Of a DNA stretch of 64,000 nt, positions 8,157-15,794 are shown piece after piece. The DNA is from Fictibacillus solisalsi (GTDB lineage: Bacteria; Bacillota; Bacilli; Bacillales; Fictibacillaceae), in NCBI RefSeq assembly GCF_900103485.1, contig NZ_FNHW01000001.1, positions 221,418 through 285,417 of the forward strand, given 5' to 3'. The translations under genes and the position numbers were made by a program. The notes beneath the pieces were generated by a model that saw only the letters and a list, made by a program, of their open reading frames with translations, ran no database searches and had not been told where the DNA came from. Each line of letters begins with the position of its first letter. Position 1 is the first letter of the stretch.

Positions 8157-9146
8157 TTGAAAGCGCTAAAAACGAATGTGACGATACAAAACGTATGGGA
8201 AGCAAGAAAGAGGATCCGGTCACTAATCAGCAAAACACCGGTTGTTGAATCTTTTATTCTATCAGAAAAGATGGGCCGCCCGGTCTACTTAAAACTGGAG
8301 ACCGTGCATGATACAGGTGCTTTTAAGGTGAGAGGGGCCGCTAATAAAATCCTCAGCTTGAGTGAGGAGGAAAGAAAACGGGGTGTAGCGACGTATTCGA
8401 CCGGAAATCATGGAATGGCAGTGGCCTATGTCGCCAAAAAGCTGGGAATAAAAGCGACCGTTTGCATCTCTAACCGGGTGCCGAAGGCAAAAGTAGATTC
8501 ATTGAAGAGGCTGGGAGCTTTCATTGAATTTTGCGGCGAGAGCCAGGATGAAGCAGGCGAAAGGTGTGTGGTGCTTGAAGAGGAGCACGGTTTAACCGTT
8601 ATTGAACCGTTTGATGATGTGGAGGTCATTGCCGGACAGGGAACCATCGGACTCGAGCTGCTGGAGGATATCCCTGAACTGAAGGACGTTATTGTCCCTC
8701 TTTCGGGCGGAGGATTGCTGTCAGGCATTGGAATGGCACTCAAGACAAATGACCCTTCGATCGGGGTGACCGGCGTTTCCATGATAGAATCAGCCGTGAT
8801 GTATGAAAGTTTACGAGCTGGAAGACCGATAAAGATGCCGGAAAAGGATACGCTTGCCGACAGCCTGCTCGGCGGCATCGGGCTGGATAATCAGTACACC
8901 TTTAATATGGTCCAGAAATACATGGACCGGGCGGTGTTGATACCAGAAGAAGAAATCGCACAGAGTATGGCATTCATGATGGGCCACCACCGAATGATCA
9001 TGGAGGGTGCAGCGGCGACCGGAATTGCAGCTTTACTGGGTCATCATGTTGAGGACAGAGATGGACCCATTGCCGTTATTATCACCGGACATAATGTGGA
9101 TCTGTCTGTTGTTCAGCGGATATTGAATACGTATAATCCTTCATAA
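8157..9146 (+). CDS. eutB: Hydroxyectoine utilization dehydratase (EutB-like, PLP fold type II)
   Basis: 329 residues, the length of serine/threonine dehydratases lacking the ACT domain. PLP lysine is Lys57 in TGAFKVRGA; the phosphate-binding loop is SGGGLLSG at 183-190; STGNHG (81-86) is the substrate loop. The sequence as a whole matches what is annotated as EutB, and the setting next to ectoine hydrolase and EutC homologs supports it. In known eut clusters EutB is thought to remove the 3-hydroxyl of hydroxyectoine or of an intermediate together with EutC; the exact reaction is not settled. TTG 8157 is the start, 6 nt after GGGAGGG. It is followed 83 nt later by the PucR gene. A generic threonine dehydratase is the alternative. 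Confidence 0.82.
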   Translation: MKALKTNVTIQNVWEARKRIRSLISKTPVVESFILSEKMGRPVYLKLETVHDTGAFKVRGAANKILSLSEEERKRGVATYSTGNHGMAVAYVAKKLGIKATVCISNRVPKAKVDSLKRLGAFIEFCGESQDEAGERCVVLEEEHGLTVIEPFDDVEVIAGQGTIGLELLEDIPELKDVIVPLSGGGLLSGIGMALKTNDPSIGVTGVSMIESAVMYESLRAGRPIKMPEKDTLADSLLGGIGLDNQYTFNMVQKYMDRAVLIPEEEIAQSMAFMMGHHRMIMEGAAATGIAALLGHHVEDRDGPIAVIITGHNVDLSVVQRILNTYNPS

Positions 9147-9173
9147 TGCTCCCTGCCTGCTGCAAGTTTTGGT

Positions 9174-9186
9174 ATAGTTTAACTAT
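9174..9186. promoter_or_regulatory. 13-bp palindrome upstream of the PucR-type gene
   Basis: ATAGTT-T-AACTAT is a perfect inverted repeat in the eutB-pucR gap, 44 nt before the regulator start. It could be an operator for autoregulation; this is inference from symmetry and position. Confidence 0.35.
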
Positions 9187-9229
9187 GTGAATATTTAGAA
9201 AATATATTGCAGCCAGAGGAGGAGAGCGG

Positions 9230-10930
9230 TTGAAGTTAGCGGTGAATGATCTATTAAGCTTAGAAATTATGGAAAATGCCAGGGTACGGACCGGGAGCTC
9301 TCATCTTAGAGAACGGCATGTCCAGTGGATTTCTGCCATTGAAATGCCCGTTGAAAATTTTGTGCGGAAGAATGAAGTCGTCCTGAGTACGGCCATTGGC
9401 TGCGGGCATGATGTTCAATTATTTAAAAAGTTTGTGGAGGATATTATCCATTCCGAAGCTTCTGCACTGATTATTGCGTTGGGGCGTTATATCTATGACG
9501 TTCCAAAAGAAGTGGTGGAGCTGGCTGAAAAATATCAGTTTATCATTATGGAAATCCCGTGGGAAGTCCGGTTTTCCACCATTATAGAAGAAGTGCTGAG
9601 GGAGCTTAACGACATTCAGTATAAAGAACGGGAGAAATCGGAAAAAGCCCAGCAGGAACTCCTCCAGCTGATTCTCAAGGAAACGAGCCTCAGGGAGATT
9701 TCCGATTATATTCAAAATCAGATCGGCTGCCCGATCATCATTACCGACCGTGCGGGAATCATCCAGGACCGTACGGAAGCGGGGGATCCGGACGACAAAT
9801 GGAAGTACTATAACCTGAAGGATGGAATCTCCATAAAAAAAACATCATCCCCTTTGCCCCAGGATCCCATGTATCAAAAGTTTCAAATGATTGAGCTGGA
9901 TGGTGAGACCATACTGCGGCTGCCGATCCTGAATGCTTCAGGAGATATTCAGGGATATTTATTTGTACTGTTCCCAAAGGATGGGGAGATTGAAGACTTC
10001 CTGAATCAATACCGGGTAAATGTGCTTGAGCATTCGGCTACCACGGTCGCGCTTTGGCTGTCTCGCCAAAATGCCATTGAAGAAACCGAGATGCGCCTGC
10101 GCAGCGATTTTATACAGGAATTGGCCAAAGGTGAATTTACTTCTGATGAACAAGCGGAATCCAGAGCCAAATTGCTTGGGTTCAATCTTAAGGTTCCTTA
10201 TGTCTGTATTGCGGGATATCCCGAGAACATGGAGCTCTTGTTTAAAAAAAGAAAGCAGCATTACCTTTCGTACGAGCATTGGCTTGACAGTATGATCCGT
10301 TACATTGAAGAAGAAATTTATTATGCTGCGGGATCGCTTGAAAAAGAAGTAATGATGACGTATCAGGGAGATAAATTAACTCTATTTGTGCAGGCGAAAA
10401 ACAATGAAAACCCAGCCCATCATTTTTTGGATCTGGTGGAAAGGCGGCTGCGGAATTTGCTGCCTGATGTGGTCATTTCATGGGGAATTGGAGGGGCACA
10501 GGAAACCATCGCAGGATTCAAAACAGGATTTGACCATGCACAAACTGCTCTTCAAATCGGCAGGAAGAAAAAAGGGGCCGGACACCGGGTATTGTATGAG
10601 AATACAAAGGTGGACCGGGTGCTGTTGACCCTGGCCCAAAACAAGGAAATGAAAGAAATCATCGTCTCTGCCATCGAACCGCTCATCCAATATGATCAGC
10701 AGCGCAACATGGACTTGATCGGAACCTTTAGTACCTACAATGAGTGCCACGGAAACGTCAGCCAGACCGCCCGCCTGCTTAACCTTCACAGACAGTCTCT
10801 ATTGTACAGACTTCGCAAAATTGAAACGTTAACAGGCCTTTCTCTCATCGATACGGACGATTTATTTCTGCTCGATCTCAGCATTAAAACGTGGAAATTG
10901 GGACTCACTGAAACCGCCATTTATTCATAA
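9230..10930 (+). CDS. PucR/CdaR-type transcriptional regulator
   Basis: 566 residues. An N-terminal PucR domain (about 8-125) is followed by a GAF-like segment (about 150-270, IGCPIIITDRAGIIQ), a GGDEF-like CdaR region (about 300-440), and a C-terminal PucR HTH (503-536, NVSQTARLLNLHRQSLLYRL). Such regulators usually activate catabolic genes in response to a pathway metabolite. Its location between eutB and the rest of the island makes it the likely inducer-responsive activator of (hydroxy)ectoine use, replacing the MocR-type EnuR of proteobacteria. Start TTG 9230 follows AGAGGAGGAG. It shares the eutB direction and ends at a terminator against the convergent RpiR gene. The target is inferred from context. 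Confidence 0.82.
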   Translation: MKLAVNDLLSLEIMENARVRTGSSHLRERHVQWISAIEMPVENFVRKNEVVLSTAIGCGHDVQLFKKFVEDIIHSEASALIIALGRYIYDVPKEVVELAEKYQFIIMEIPWEVRFSTIIEEVLRELNDIQYKEREKSEKAQQELLQLILKETSLREISDYIQNQIGCPIIITDRAGIIQDRTEAGDPDDKWKYYNLKDGISIKKTSSPLPQDPMYQKFQMIELDGETILRLPILNASGDIQGYLFVLFPKDGEIEDFLNQYRVNVLEHSATTVALWLSRQNAIEETEMRLRSDFIQELAKGEFTSDEQAESRAKLLGFNLKVPYVCIAGYPENMELLFKKRKQHYLSYEHWLDSMIRYIEEEIYYAAGSLEKEVMMTYQGDKLTLFVQAKNNENPAHHFLDLVERRLRNLLPDVVISWGIGGAQETIAGFKTGFDHAQTALQIGRKKKGAGHRVLYENTKVDRVLLTLAQNKEMKEIIVSAIEPLIQYDQQRNMDLIGTFSTYNECHGNVSQTARLLNLHRQSLLYRLRKIETLTGLSLIDTDDLFLLDLSIKTWKLGLTETAIYS

Positions 10931-10932
10931 TG

Positions 10933-10961
10933 CAAAAAAGGCCTGAAAAGGTCTTTTTTTC
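10933..10961. terminator. Bidirectional terminator between PucR and RpiR genes
   Basis: AAAAAGGCC, 6-nt loop, GGTCTTTTTTT; a short stem with runs of A and T on both sides, located between two convergent stop codons. Confidence 0.75.
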
Positions 10962-11828
10962 TTAGTCATCTTTCTTCTTGTAAAAGACGTCAAACTGCTC
11001 CCAGACATCCTCCAATTTATTCAAGCGCTCCTGTGCGTCATTCATTTTTTCCCTTCCGATAAGCGCGATAAGGCTGTTAATCAGACTGAGCGGGCCTACA
11101 AACGAGTCAAAAAAAGTAGGAAGATGACTGGAAGCCAACAGAACAACATCCGCCTGCGGAACAAGCGGGGAGTAAGGGCTGTCAGTAATCACAATCGTTT
11201 TGGCCCCCTGTTTCTTCGCAAAAGAAACCATATCAATGGTGCTTTTGGTGTAACGGGCGAAGCTGATGCCTACTACGGTGTCTTTTTCACTCAATTGGTA
11301 CAATTGTTCAGGAAGCAGTTCTTTGGAAGTCGCCATCTCGGCATGATCCAAAAGAAAATTTAAGTAGTAGTGAAGGAAGTTTCCAAGAGCAGCTGCACTG
11401 CGATTTGCACAGATATACACATGGTCACTTTCCATCAGATAGTCGGCCGCGTCTTTGAGCGATCGAATATCAAGACTTTCCATGGTCGCTTTAATGTTGG
11501 CAATATCGTCCTGGAAAATATCATAAGCCGCTTCATCTTCTTTTTTATATACCTCTGTCGACAGTTTAAGTCTTTCCATGGTGGTGAGCTGCTGCTGCAC
11601 AGCGTTTTGCAAGTGCTGCTGAAAGTCAGGGAAACCGGAATACCCAAGAAAGACAGCAAATCGGACGACGGTTGCTTCACTGACCCCCGCTTCTTTTGCC
11701 AATTTTGAAACGGTAAAGAAGGGGACAGTGTTTGGATGATCCATTACATAATCTGCAATTTTAGAATGGGCTTTGCTCATCTTCGCCCTTTTGTTCGCCA
11801 TAACATGATAAACGTGGTCTTGTTCCAT
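10962..11828 (-). CDS. MurR/RpiR-family regulator with SIS domain
   Basis: 288 residues. An RpiR-type helix-turn-helix at about 20-75 (FFTVSKLAKEAGVSEATVVRFAVFLGYSGF) is followed by a SIS domain at about 125-260 (DHVYICANRSAAALGNFLHYYLN, VVGISFARYTKSTIDMVSFAKKQGAKTIVITDSPYSPL). SIS domains bind phosphosugars, though RpiR regulators also serve amino-acid-type pathways. It is transcribed divergently from the aminotransferase gene and faces two near-identical palindromes in the shared upstream region, which suggests it represses that promoter and perhaps its own. The ATG at 11828 has AGGAAATGA rather than a strong site. Ligand unknown. Confidence 0.85.
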   Translation of the reverse strand: MEQDHVYHVMANKRAKMSKAHSKIADYVMDHPNTVPFFTVSKLAKEAGVSEATVVRFAVFLGYSGFPDFQQHLQNAVQQQLTTMERLKLSTEVYKKEDEAAYDIFQDDIANIKATMESLDIRSLKDAADYLMESDHVYICANRSAAALGNFLHYYLNFLLDHAEMATSKELLPEQLYQLSEKDTVVGISFARYTKSTIDMVSFAKKQGAKTIVITDSPYSPLVPQADVVLLASSHLPTFFDSFVGPLSLINSLIALIGREKMNDAQERLNKLEDVWEQFDVFYKKKDD

Positions 11829-11921
11829 ACTTCATTTCCTTTTTTACAATGTAGTTGTGCAATTTCATTCTACTACCATCATAAACGAGTTGAAAAAACA
11901 TTACATCCATACAAAGTTTTT

Positions 11922-11937
11922 GAAATAAATATTTCAT
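11922..11937. promoter_or_regulatory. RpiR operator candidate, copy 1
   Basis: GAAATAAATATTTCAT, an inverted repeat (GAAATA/TATTTC) that shares 15 of 16 bases with copy 2 at 11983-11998. It overlaps the predicted -35 element of the aminotransferase promoter. The A/T-rich GAAAT...ATTTC form is usual for RpiR-family sites. Confidence 0.62.
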
Positions 11938-11960
11938 TTACTGATAGTTTATTATATAAT
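11932..11960 (+). promoter_or_regulatory. SigA-type promoter of the aminotransferase gene
   Basis: A perfect -10 TATAAT (11955-11960) sits 17 bp after a weak -35 TTTCAT (11932-11937), which lies inside operator copy 1. Confidence 0.5.
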
Positions 11961-11982
11961 TTTTAAAAAATATAGAAAAAAC

Positions 11983-11998
11983 GAAATGAATATTTCAT
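11983..11998. promoter_or_regulatory. RpiR operator candidate, copy 2
   Basis: GAAATGAATATTTCAT repeats copy 1 at a spacing of 61 bp and lies just before the ribosome binding site of the aminotransferase gene, downstream of the predicted transcription start. One site on each side of the -10 fits looping or road-block repression. Confidence 0.62.
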
Positions 11999-12013
11999 AT
12001 TGGAGATGAAAAG

Positions 12014-13378
12014 ATGGATGCATTAATGGAATACACAAAAAGGACACCAAACTCCAGAGAATTTATGAACGAGGCGCGGCAGGTTATGCCCGGCGGAGTC
12101 ACAGCCAATATTAAGGCCTATGATCCTTATCCGGTTATCATGGAAAAAGCAAGCGGGGCTTATTTATATGATGTGGACGGGAACAGGTATATCGATTATC
12201 TGCTTTCATACGGCGCTCTCATGCTTGGCCATGGGCACCCAGTAGTAAAAGCCGCCATTCAGCAGCAAATGGAGGAACACGGAACCTTCTTGTTTGGTAC
12301 TCCGCATGAGTTGGAACTCCAAATGGGAAAAAAAATTATGGAGCTGTTTCCGAGTATGGAACGAATCCGGTATACCAATTCAGGAACGGAAGCAACGCTT
12401 TTGGCAATCCGTCTGGCTTATGCCTATACTGGCAAGAAAAAAATCGCAAAGTTTGAGGGGCATTATCATGGCGGATATGACCAGGTCCTCTTAAGTGTGA
12501 ATCCGCCGATCACCGAAGCGGGACCGATTCATGAACCAAGATCAGTGATTGAGTCAAAAGGGGTAGATCCTTATCATCAAGAACATACCATTGTCCTTCC
12601 GTTTAATGATTTGGATGCCGTGTCAGACATATTGTATAAAAGAAAAGATGAGCTTGCAGCTGTCATGATGGAACCCATTCAGGGCGGATTTATTCCGGCA
12701 GAACCAGCCTTTATGGAAGGATTGCGGAAGATCACCGAGGAGCTCAGAATTCTTCTTATTTTTGATGAAGTAAAAACAGGGTTCAGGTTAGGAATGGGAG
12801 GCGCTCAATCGGTTTATGGAGTACACCCCGATTTGACGACGCTTGGGAAAGTATTGGGAGGCGGATTCCCGGTTGGAGTGGTCGGCGGAAAAAAAGACAT
12901 TTTAATGTCCAGCGCTCCTTCCTCTTCATCGGATGTTTTTGACAGCAGCCAAAGCAAACATTCACGTGCAAGGGACGTGCTGTTTCACAGCGGAACGTAT
13001 AATGGGCATCCAACGATATTAGCAGCAGGTCTGGCAACCATCAACGTTCTGCAGGATGAGATTGGGCACGTTCTGTCGGTGACAGATCAACTTAAATCCG
13101 GGATTCAAACGATTTTTGCTGAACGGGGAATTGCCATGAAGCCGATCGGAATGGGAACTATATTCAATGTGGTGATTACCGAACTGGAAGAAGTGAAAAA
13201 TTACCGTGAGTTTCAGAAATCCAATTTTTCATTGAGAAGGGAATTGGATTTCTATCTGCTCTCACAGGGAATTTATACAAAACCTTTAAACCGTTACAGT
13301 TTGTCTGCCATGCACGGTGAGAAGGAGATCAATCATACGCTGGAAGCCTATGATTACGCACTATCCAAAATGACATAA
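12014..13378 (+). CDS. Class-III PLP aminotransferase (DoeD-like role)
   Basis: 454 residues, similar in build to glutamate-1-semialdehyde aminomutase and other fold-I omega-transaminases. Motifs: NSGTEAT (122-128) for phosphate, Asp251 in IFDEVKTGFR, and the PLP lysine Lys279 in TTLGKVLGGGFP. In this island the expected job is transfer of the gamma-amino group of L-2,4-diaminobutyrate to give aspartate semialdehyde, the step done by DoeD elsewhere; this is inferred from context. A Ser/Asp-rich insertion follows at about 296-319 (SSAPSSSSDVFDSSQSKHSR). ATG 12014 follows TTGGAGATG. It is controlled by the paired operators upstream and closed by its own terminator, so it forms a unit apart from doeA. 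Confidence 0.8.
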   Translation: MDALMEYTKRTPNSREFMNEARQVMPGGVTANIKAYDPYPVIMEKASGAYLYDVDGNRYIDYLLSYGALMLGHGHPVVKAAIQQQMEEHGTFLFGTPHELELQMGKKIMELFPSMERIRYTNSGTEATLLAIRLAYAYTGKKKIAKFEGHYHGGYDQVLLSVNPPITEAGPIHEPRSVIESKGVDPYHQEHTIVLPFNDLDAVSDILYKRKDELAAVMMEPIQGGFIPAEPAFMEGLRKITEELRILLIFDEVKTGFRLGMGGAQSVYGVHPDLTTLGKVLGGGFPVGVVGGKKDILMSSAPSSSSDVFDSSQSKHSRARDVLFHSGTYNGHPTILAAGLATINVLQDEIGHVLSVTDQLKSGIQTIFAERGIAMKPIGMGTIFNVVITELEEVKNYREFQKSNFSLRRELDFYLLSQGIYTKPLNRYSLSAMHGEKEINHTLEAYDYALSKMT

Positions 13379-13380
13379 TT

Positions 13381-13422
13381 AAAAGAGAGGGGATCGTCTA
13401 TCATGTAGACGGTCTCTTTTTA
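13381..13422 (+). terminator. Terminator after the aminotransferase
   Basis: AAAAGAGA...CGTCTA and TAGACG...TCTCTTTT form a long interrupted stem closed by a 5-nt loop (TCATG), followed by T5. Confidence 0.85.
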
Positions 13423-13500
13423 TGTAATATGATAATTTGGCTAAAATTTTTACAAAAACTTCATACATTTTTGCAGATGAGAGAAAACCGTCTTTTCTTC

Positions 13501-13506
13501 TATACT
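13501..13506 (+). promoter_or_regulatory. -10 element of the putative doeA operon
   Basis: TATACT lies 61 nt before the doeA ribosome binding region. No good -35 is found 16-18 bp upstream (closest TGAGAG), the pattern expected of an activator-dependent promoter; the PucR-type protein is the obvious candidate. Confidence 0.35.
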
Positions 13507-13567
13507 AGAGCCATAGATTAATTATTCTTAAAATTCAAATAATAAATGCTTTGGGAGGGTGGGTCCG

Positions 13568-14761
13568 ATGTCATTCGGAACAACTGAATATCAGGAGAGA
13601 ATTTTGAAAACGAAACAAAGTATGGTGGAAAAAGGAATTGAGGTTCTGCTGATCACGGATCCCGCAAATATGAATTACTTGTCCGGCTATGATGGATGGT
13701 CCTTTTATGTTCATCAAATGCTGATCGTCATTGATGATGAAGACCAGCCAATCTGGATCGGCCGGAACCAGGACACAAATGGAGCCAAAGCCACATCCTG
13801 GCTTTATCATGAGAACCTGATTCCTTATCCGGATGATTACGTTCAATCCGATACGAAGCATCCGATGGATTTTGTTGCTGATATTTTAAAGCAGATCGGA
13901 CAGGACAAACGCGCGGTCGGCGTAGAGATGGACAACTACTATTTTACTGCCAAATGCTATGAACAGCTGAGAAAGGGACTTCCGAACGCTGATTTCAAGG
14001 ATGCAACGCTGCTCGTCAATTGGATCCGCCTGGTTAAATCCGATGCAGAAATTCAATATATGAAGCGGGCTGCAACCATCGTGGAAAAAGCCATGATGGA
14101 CGGAATCGGGATGATCAACGAAGGAGTAAGGGAATGTGATGTCGCGGCCAAGATTTTTCATACCCAAATCACAGGAACCAAGGAATTCGGCGGCGATTAC
14201 CCAGCTATCGTCCCCCTGTTGCCATCAGGGGAAAAAACATCCACACCCCACCTGACCTGGACCGATGACAGATATAAGAAAGGCGACTCAGTCATCCTGG
14301 AGCTGGCAGGCTGTTACAAACGGTATCATTCACCTCTTGCCAGAACGGTCAATATCGGACAGCCGTCTGAACGATTACAAAGCCTTTCCCAGATTGTGGT
14401 GGAAGGATTGAATGCGTGCCTGGAAATGATCAAGCCCGGCATTGCCTGTGAAGAAATCGAAGAAACGTGGAGAAAGACCATTCATAAAAGCGGGATCGTA
14501 AAAGAATCACGCCTCGGTTATGCAATGGGGCTGAACTATCCGCCTGACTGGGGCGAACATACAGCCAGCATCCGGAGGGGGGACAAAACGATCCTCCAGC
14601 CGAATATGACGTTCCATCTCATTCCGGGCATCTGGCTTGATCAGTACGGGTTTGAAGCGAGCGAAGCCCTCCGGGTAACGGCAACGGGCTGTGAAACATT
14701 CGCATCCTTGCCAAGACAGCTGGTGATTAAAGAAGGGGCCCTTGAAACCAACTTCAATTAA
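13568..14761 (+). CDS. doeA: Ectoine hydrolase (DoeA/EutD-like, M24 fold)
   Basis: 397 residues: creatinase N-terminal domain (about 10-150, ITDPANMNYLSGYDGWSFYVHQML) and pita-bread catalytic domain (about 160-385). DoeA opens the ectoine ring to N-acetyl-diaminobutyrate. The usual M24 metal motif is changed: where methionine aminopeptidases have paired Asp ligands this protein reads LELAGCYKRYHSPLART, as in creatinase-type, metal-independent members; that supports amidine or amide hydrolysis over peptidase action. His in TPHLTW and GEHTAS are likely active-site residues. Start: GTG 13559 lies inside GGGAGGGTGGG, so ATG 13568 is the better choice. It leads a tightly spaced set of genes to 23923. 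Length and content match annotated DoeA proteins. Confidence 0.87.
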   Translation: MSFGTTEYQERILKTKQSMVEKGIEVLLITDPANMNYLSGYDGWSFYVHQMLIVIDDEDQPIWIGRNQDTNGAKATSWLYHENLIPYPDDYVQSDTKHPMDFVADILKQIGQDKRAVGVEMDNYYFTAKCYEQLRKGLPNADFKDATLLVNWIRLVKSDAEIQYMKRAATIVEKAMMDGIGMINEGVRECDVAAKIFHTQITGTKEFGGDYPAIVPLLPSGEKTSTPHLTWTDDRYKKGDSVILELAGCYKRYHSPLARTVNIGQPSERLQSLSQIVVEGLNACLEMIKPGIACEEIEETWRKTIHKSGIVKESRLGYAMGLNYPPDWGEHTASIRRGDKTILQPNMTFHLIPGIWLDQYGFEASEALRVTATGCETFASLPRQLVIKEGALETNFN

Positions 14762-14774
14762 AGGGGAGCTGCAG

Positions 14775-15779
14775 ATGTACATTTTTACAGAACAAGAGTT
14801 AAGGCAGCATATATCACTTAACCATGAAGCGCTATCTGTGGTGGAAGACGGATTTTCAAGCCTTGCTGAAAAGAAAGCGGTTATGCCTCCCATCATGCGG
14901 GTGGATGTTCACGACCAGAATGGTGAAGTGGATGTGAAAACGGCCTATATCAAAGGCAAAGACAAGTTTGCAATCAAAGTGTCTTCCGGCTTTTTTAACA
15001 ACTATCAGCTTGGACTCCCGAGCGGAAGCGGGCTGATGATGCTTGTTAGTGCAACAACCGGAGTTCCGGAGGCTCTGTTGCTCGACAATGGATACCTCAC
15101 AGACGTACGGACTGCGGCCGCCGGTGCCATCGCATCGAAATACCTGGCGAAGGAAAACATCCATACTGTCAGTGTGATCGGCTGTGGCAGCCAGGCCCGG
15201 TATCAGGTAAAAGCGCTTAAGTTGGTACGGAATTTCAAACGGGTGATCGTCTACGGAAGATCATCGGATCGAGTAGAAGCATATGTAAAGGAAATGACTA
15301 AAGAGCTTGGAGTGGAAGTTCAGGCGGCTGAAAGTGCAAAAGAGGCTGTCATCCAGAGCGATCTTATCATTACAACCACACCGGCAAGCGAACCAGTGAT
15401 CAAAGCGGAGTGGCTTCATCCCGGGCACCATATCACGGCGATGGGTTCAGATGCAGAGCACAAACAGGAGCTTGAAGCCGGTGTTTTGGCGAAAGCGGAT
15501 GTTCTGGTCTGTGATACGGTCGCTCAATGTGAGCGGCTGGGCGAGCTTCATCATGCGCTCTCTCAGGGTGTGATTTCAGAAACTATGTCCATAACCGAAA
15601 TCGGTGAGCTCACCTCACAGCAGGCTGCAGGACGCCAAAATGATGACCAGATAACCGTGTGTGATCTGACAGGCACGGGTGTACAGGATACGGCGATTGC
15701 TCTGTTCGCTTTTCAAGAAATGGTGAACCGGGGAATGGGCCTGAAAATTGAAGATAAAAAACCAGCTCTAAAAAACTAA
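14775..15779 (+). CDS. eutC: EutC-like ornithine cyclodeaminase/mu-crystallin family protein
   Basis: 334 residues. An N-terminal substrate domain with KVSSGFFNN and GLPSGSGLMML is followed by YLTDVRTAAAGA (108-119) and a Rossmann NAD(P) motif VIGCGSQAR (134-142). The family includes ornithine cyclodeaminase, alanine dehydrogenase and ketimine reductases. In eut clusters EutC partners EutB; a likely role is reduction of an imine formed after EutB dehydration, though this is not shown by sequence. ATG 14775 has AAAGGGGAG 6 nt upstream and begins 13 nt after the doeA stop; the longer frame from 14742 overlaps doeA and lacks a site. Reaction uncertain, family certain. Confidence 0.83.
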   Translation: MYIFTEQELRQHISLNHEALSVVEDGFSSLAEKKAVMPPIMRVDVHDQNGEVDVKTAYIKGKDKFAIKVSSGFFNNYQLGLPSGSGLMMLVSATTGVPEALLLDNGYLTDVRTAAAGAIASKYLAKENIHTVSVIGCGSQARYQVKALKLVRNFKRVIVYGRSSDRVEAYVKEMTKELGVEVQAAESAKEAVIQSDLIITTTPASEPVIKAEWLHPGHHITAMGSDAEHKQELEAGVLAKADVLVCDTVAQCERLGELHHALSQGVISETMSITEIGELTSQQAAGRQNDDQITVCDLTGTGVQDTAIALFAFQEMVNRGMGLKIEDKKPALKN

Positions 15780-15794
15780 AGGAGGAGTCATCGT

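Noticed and set aside
8157-9146. Biosynthetic or degradative threonine dehydratase (ilvA/tdcB)
   Set aside because: No ACT domain and no ilv or tdc neighbours; the setting beside EutC- and DoeA-like genes makes EutB the better reading, though not proven.
12294-12494. Plus-strand 66-codon frame within the aminotransferase
   Set aside because: Shadow frame; no ribosome site and no recognisable sequence.
13430-13500. Sigma-54-like GG/GC promoter upstream of doeA
   Set aside because: The spacing and the -12 GC do not match, and no sigma-54 activator is in the island; PucR proteins are not of that class.
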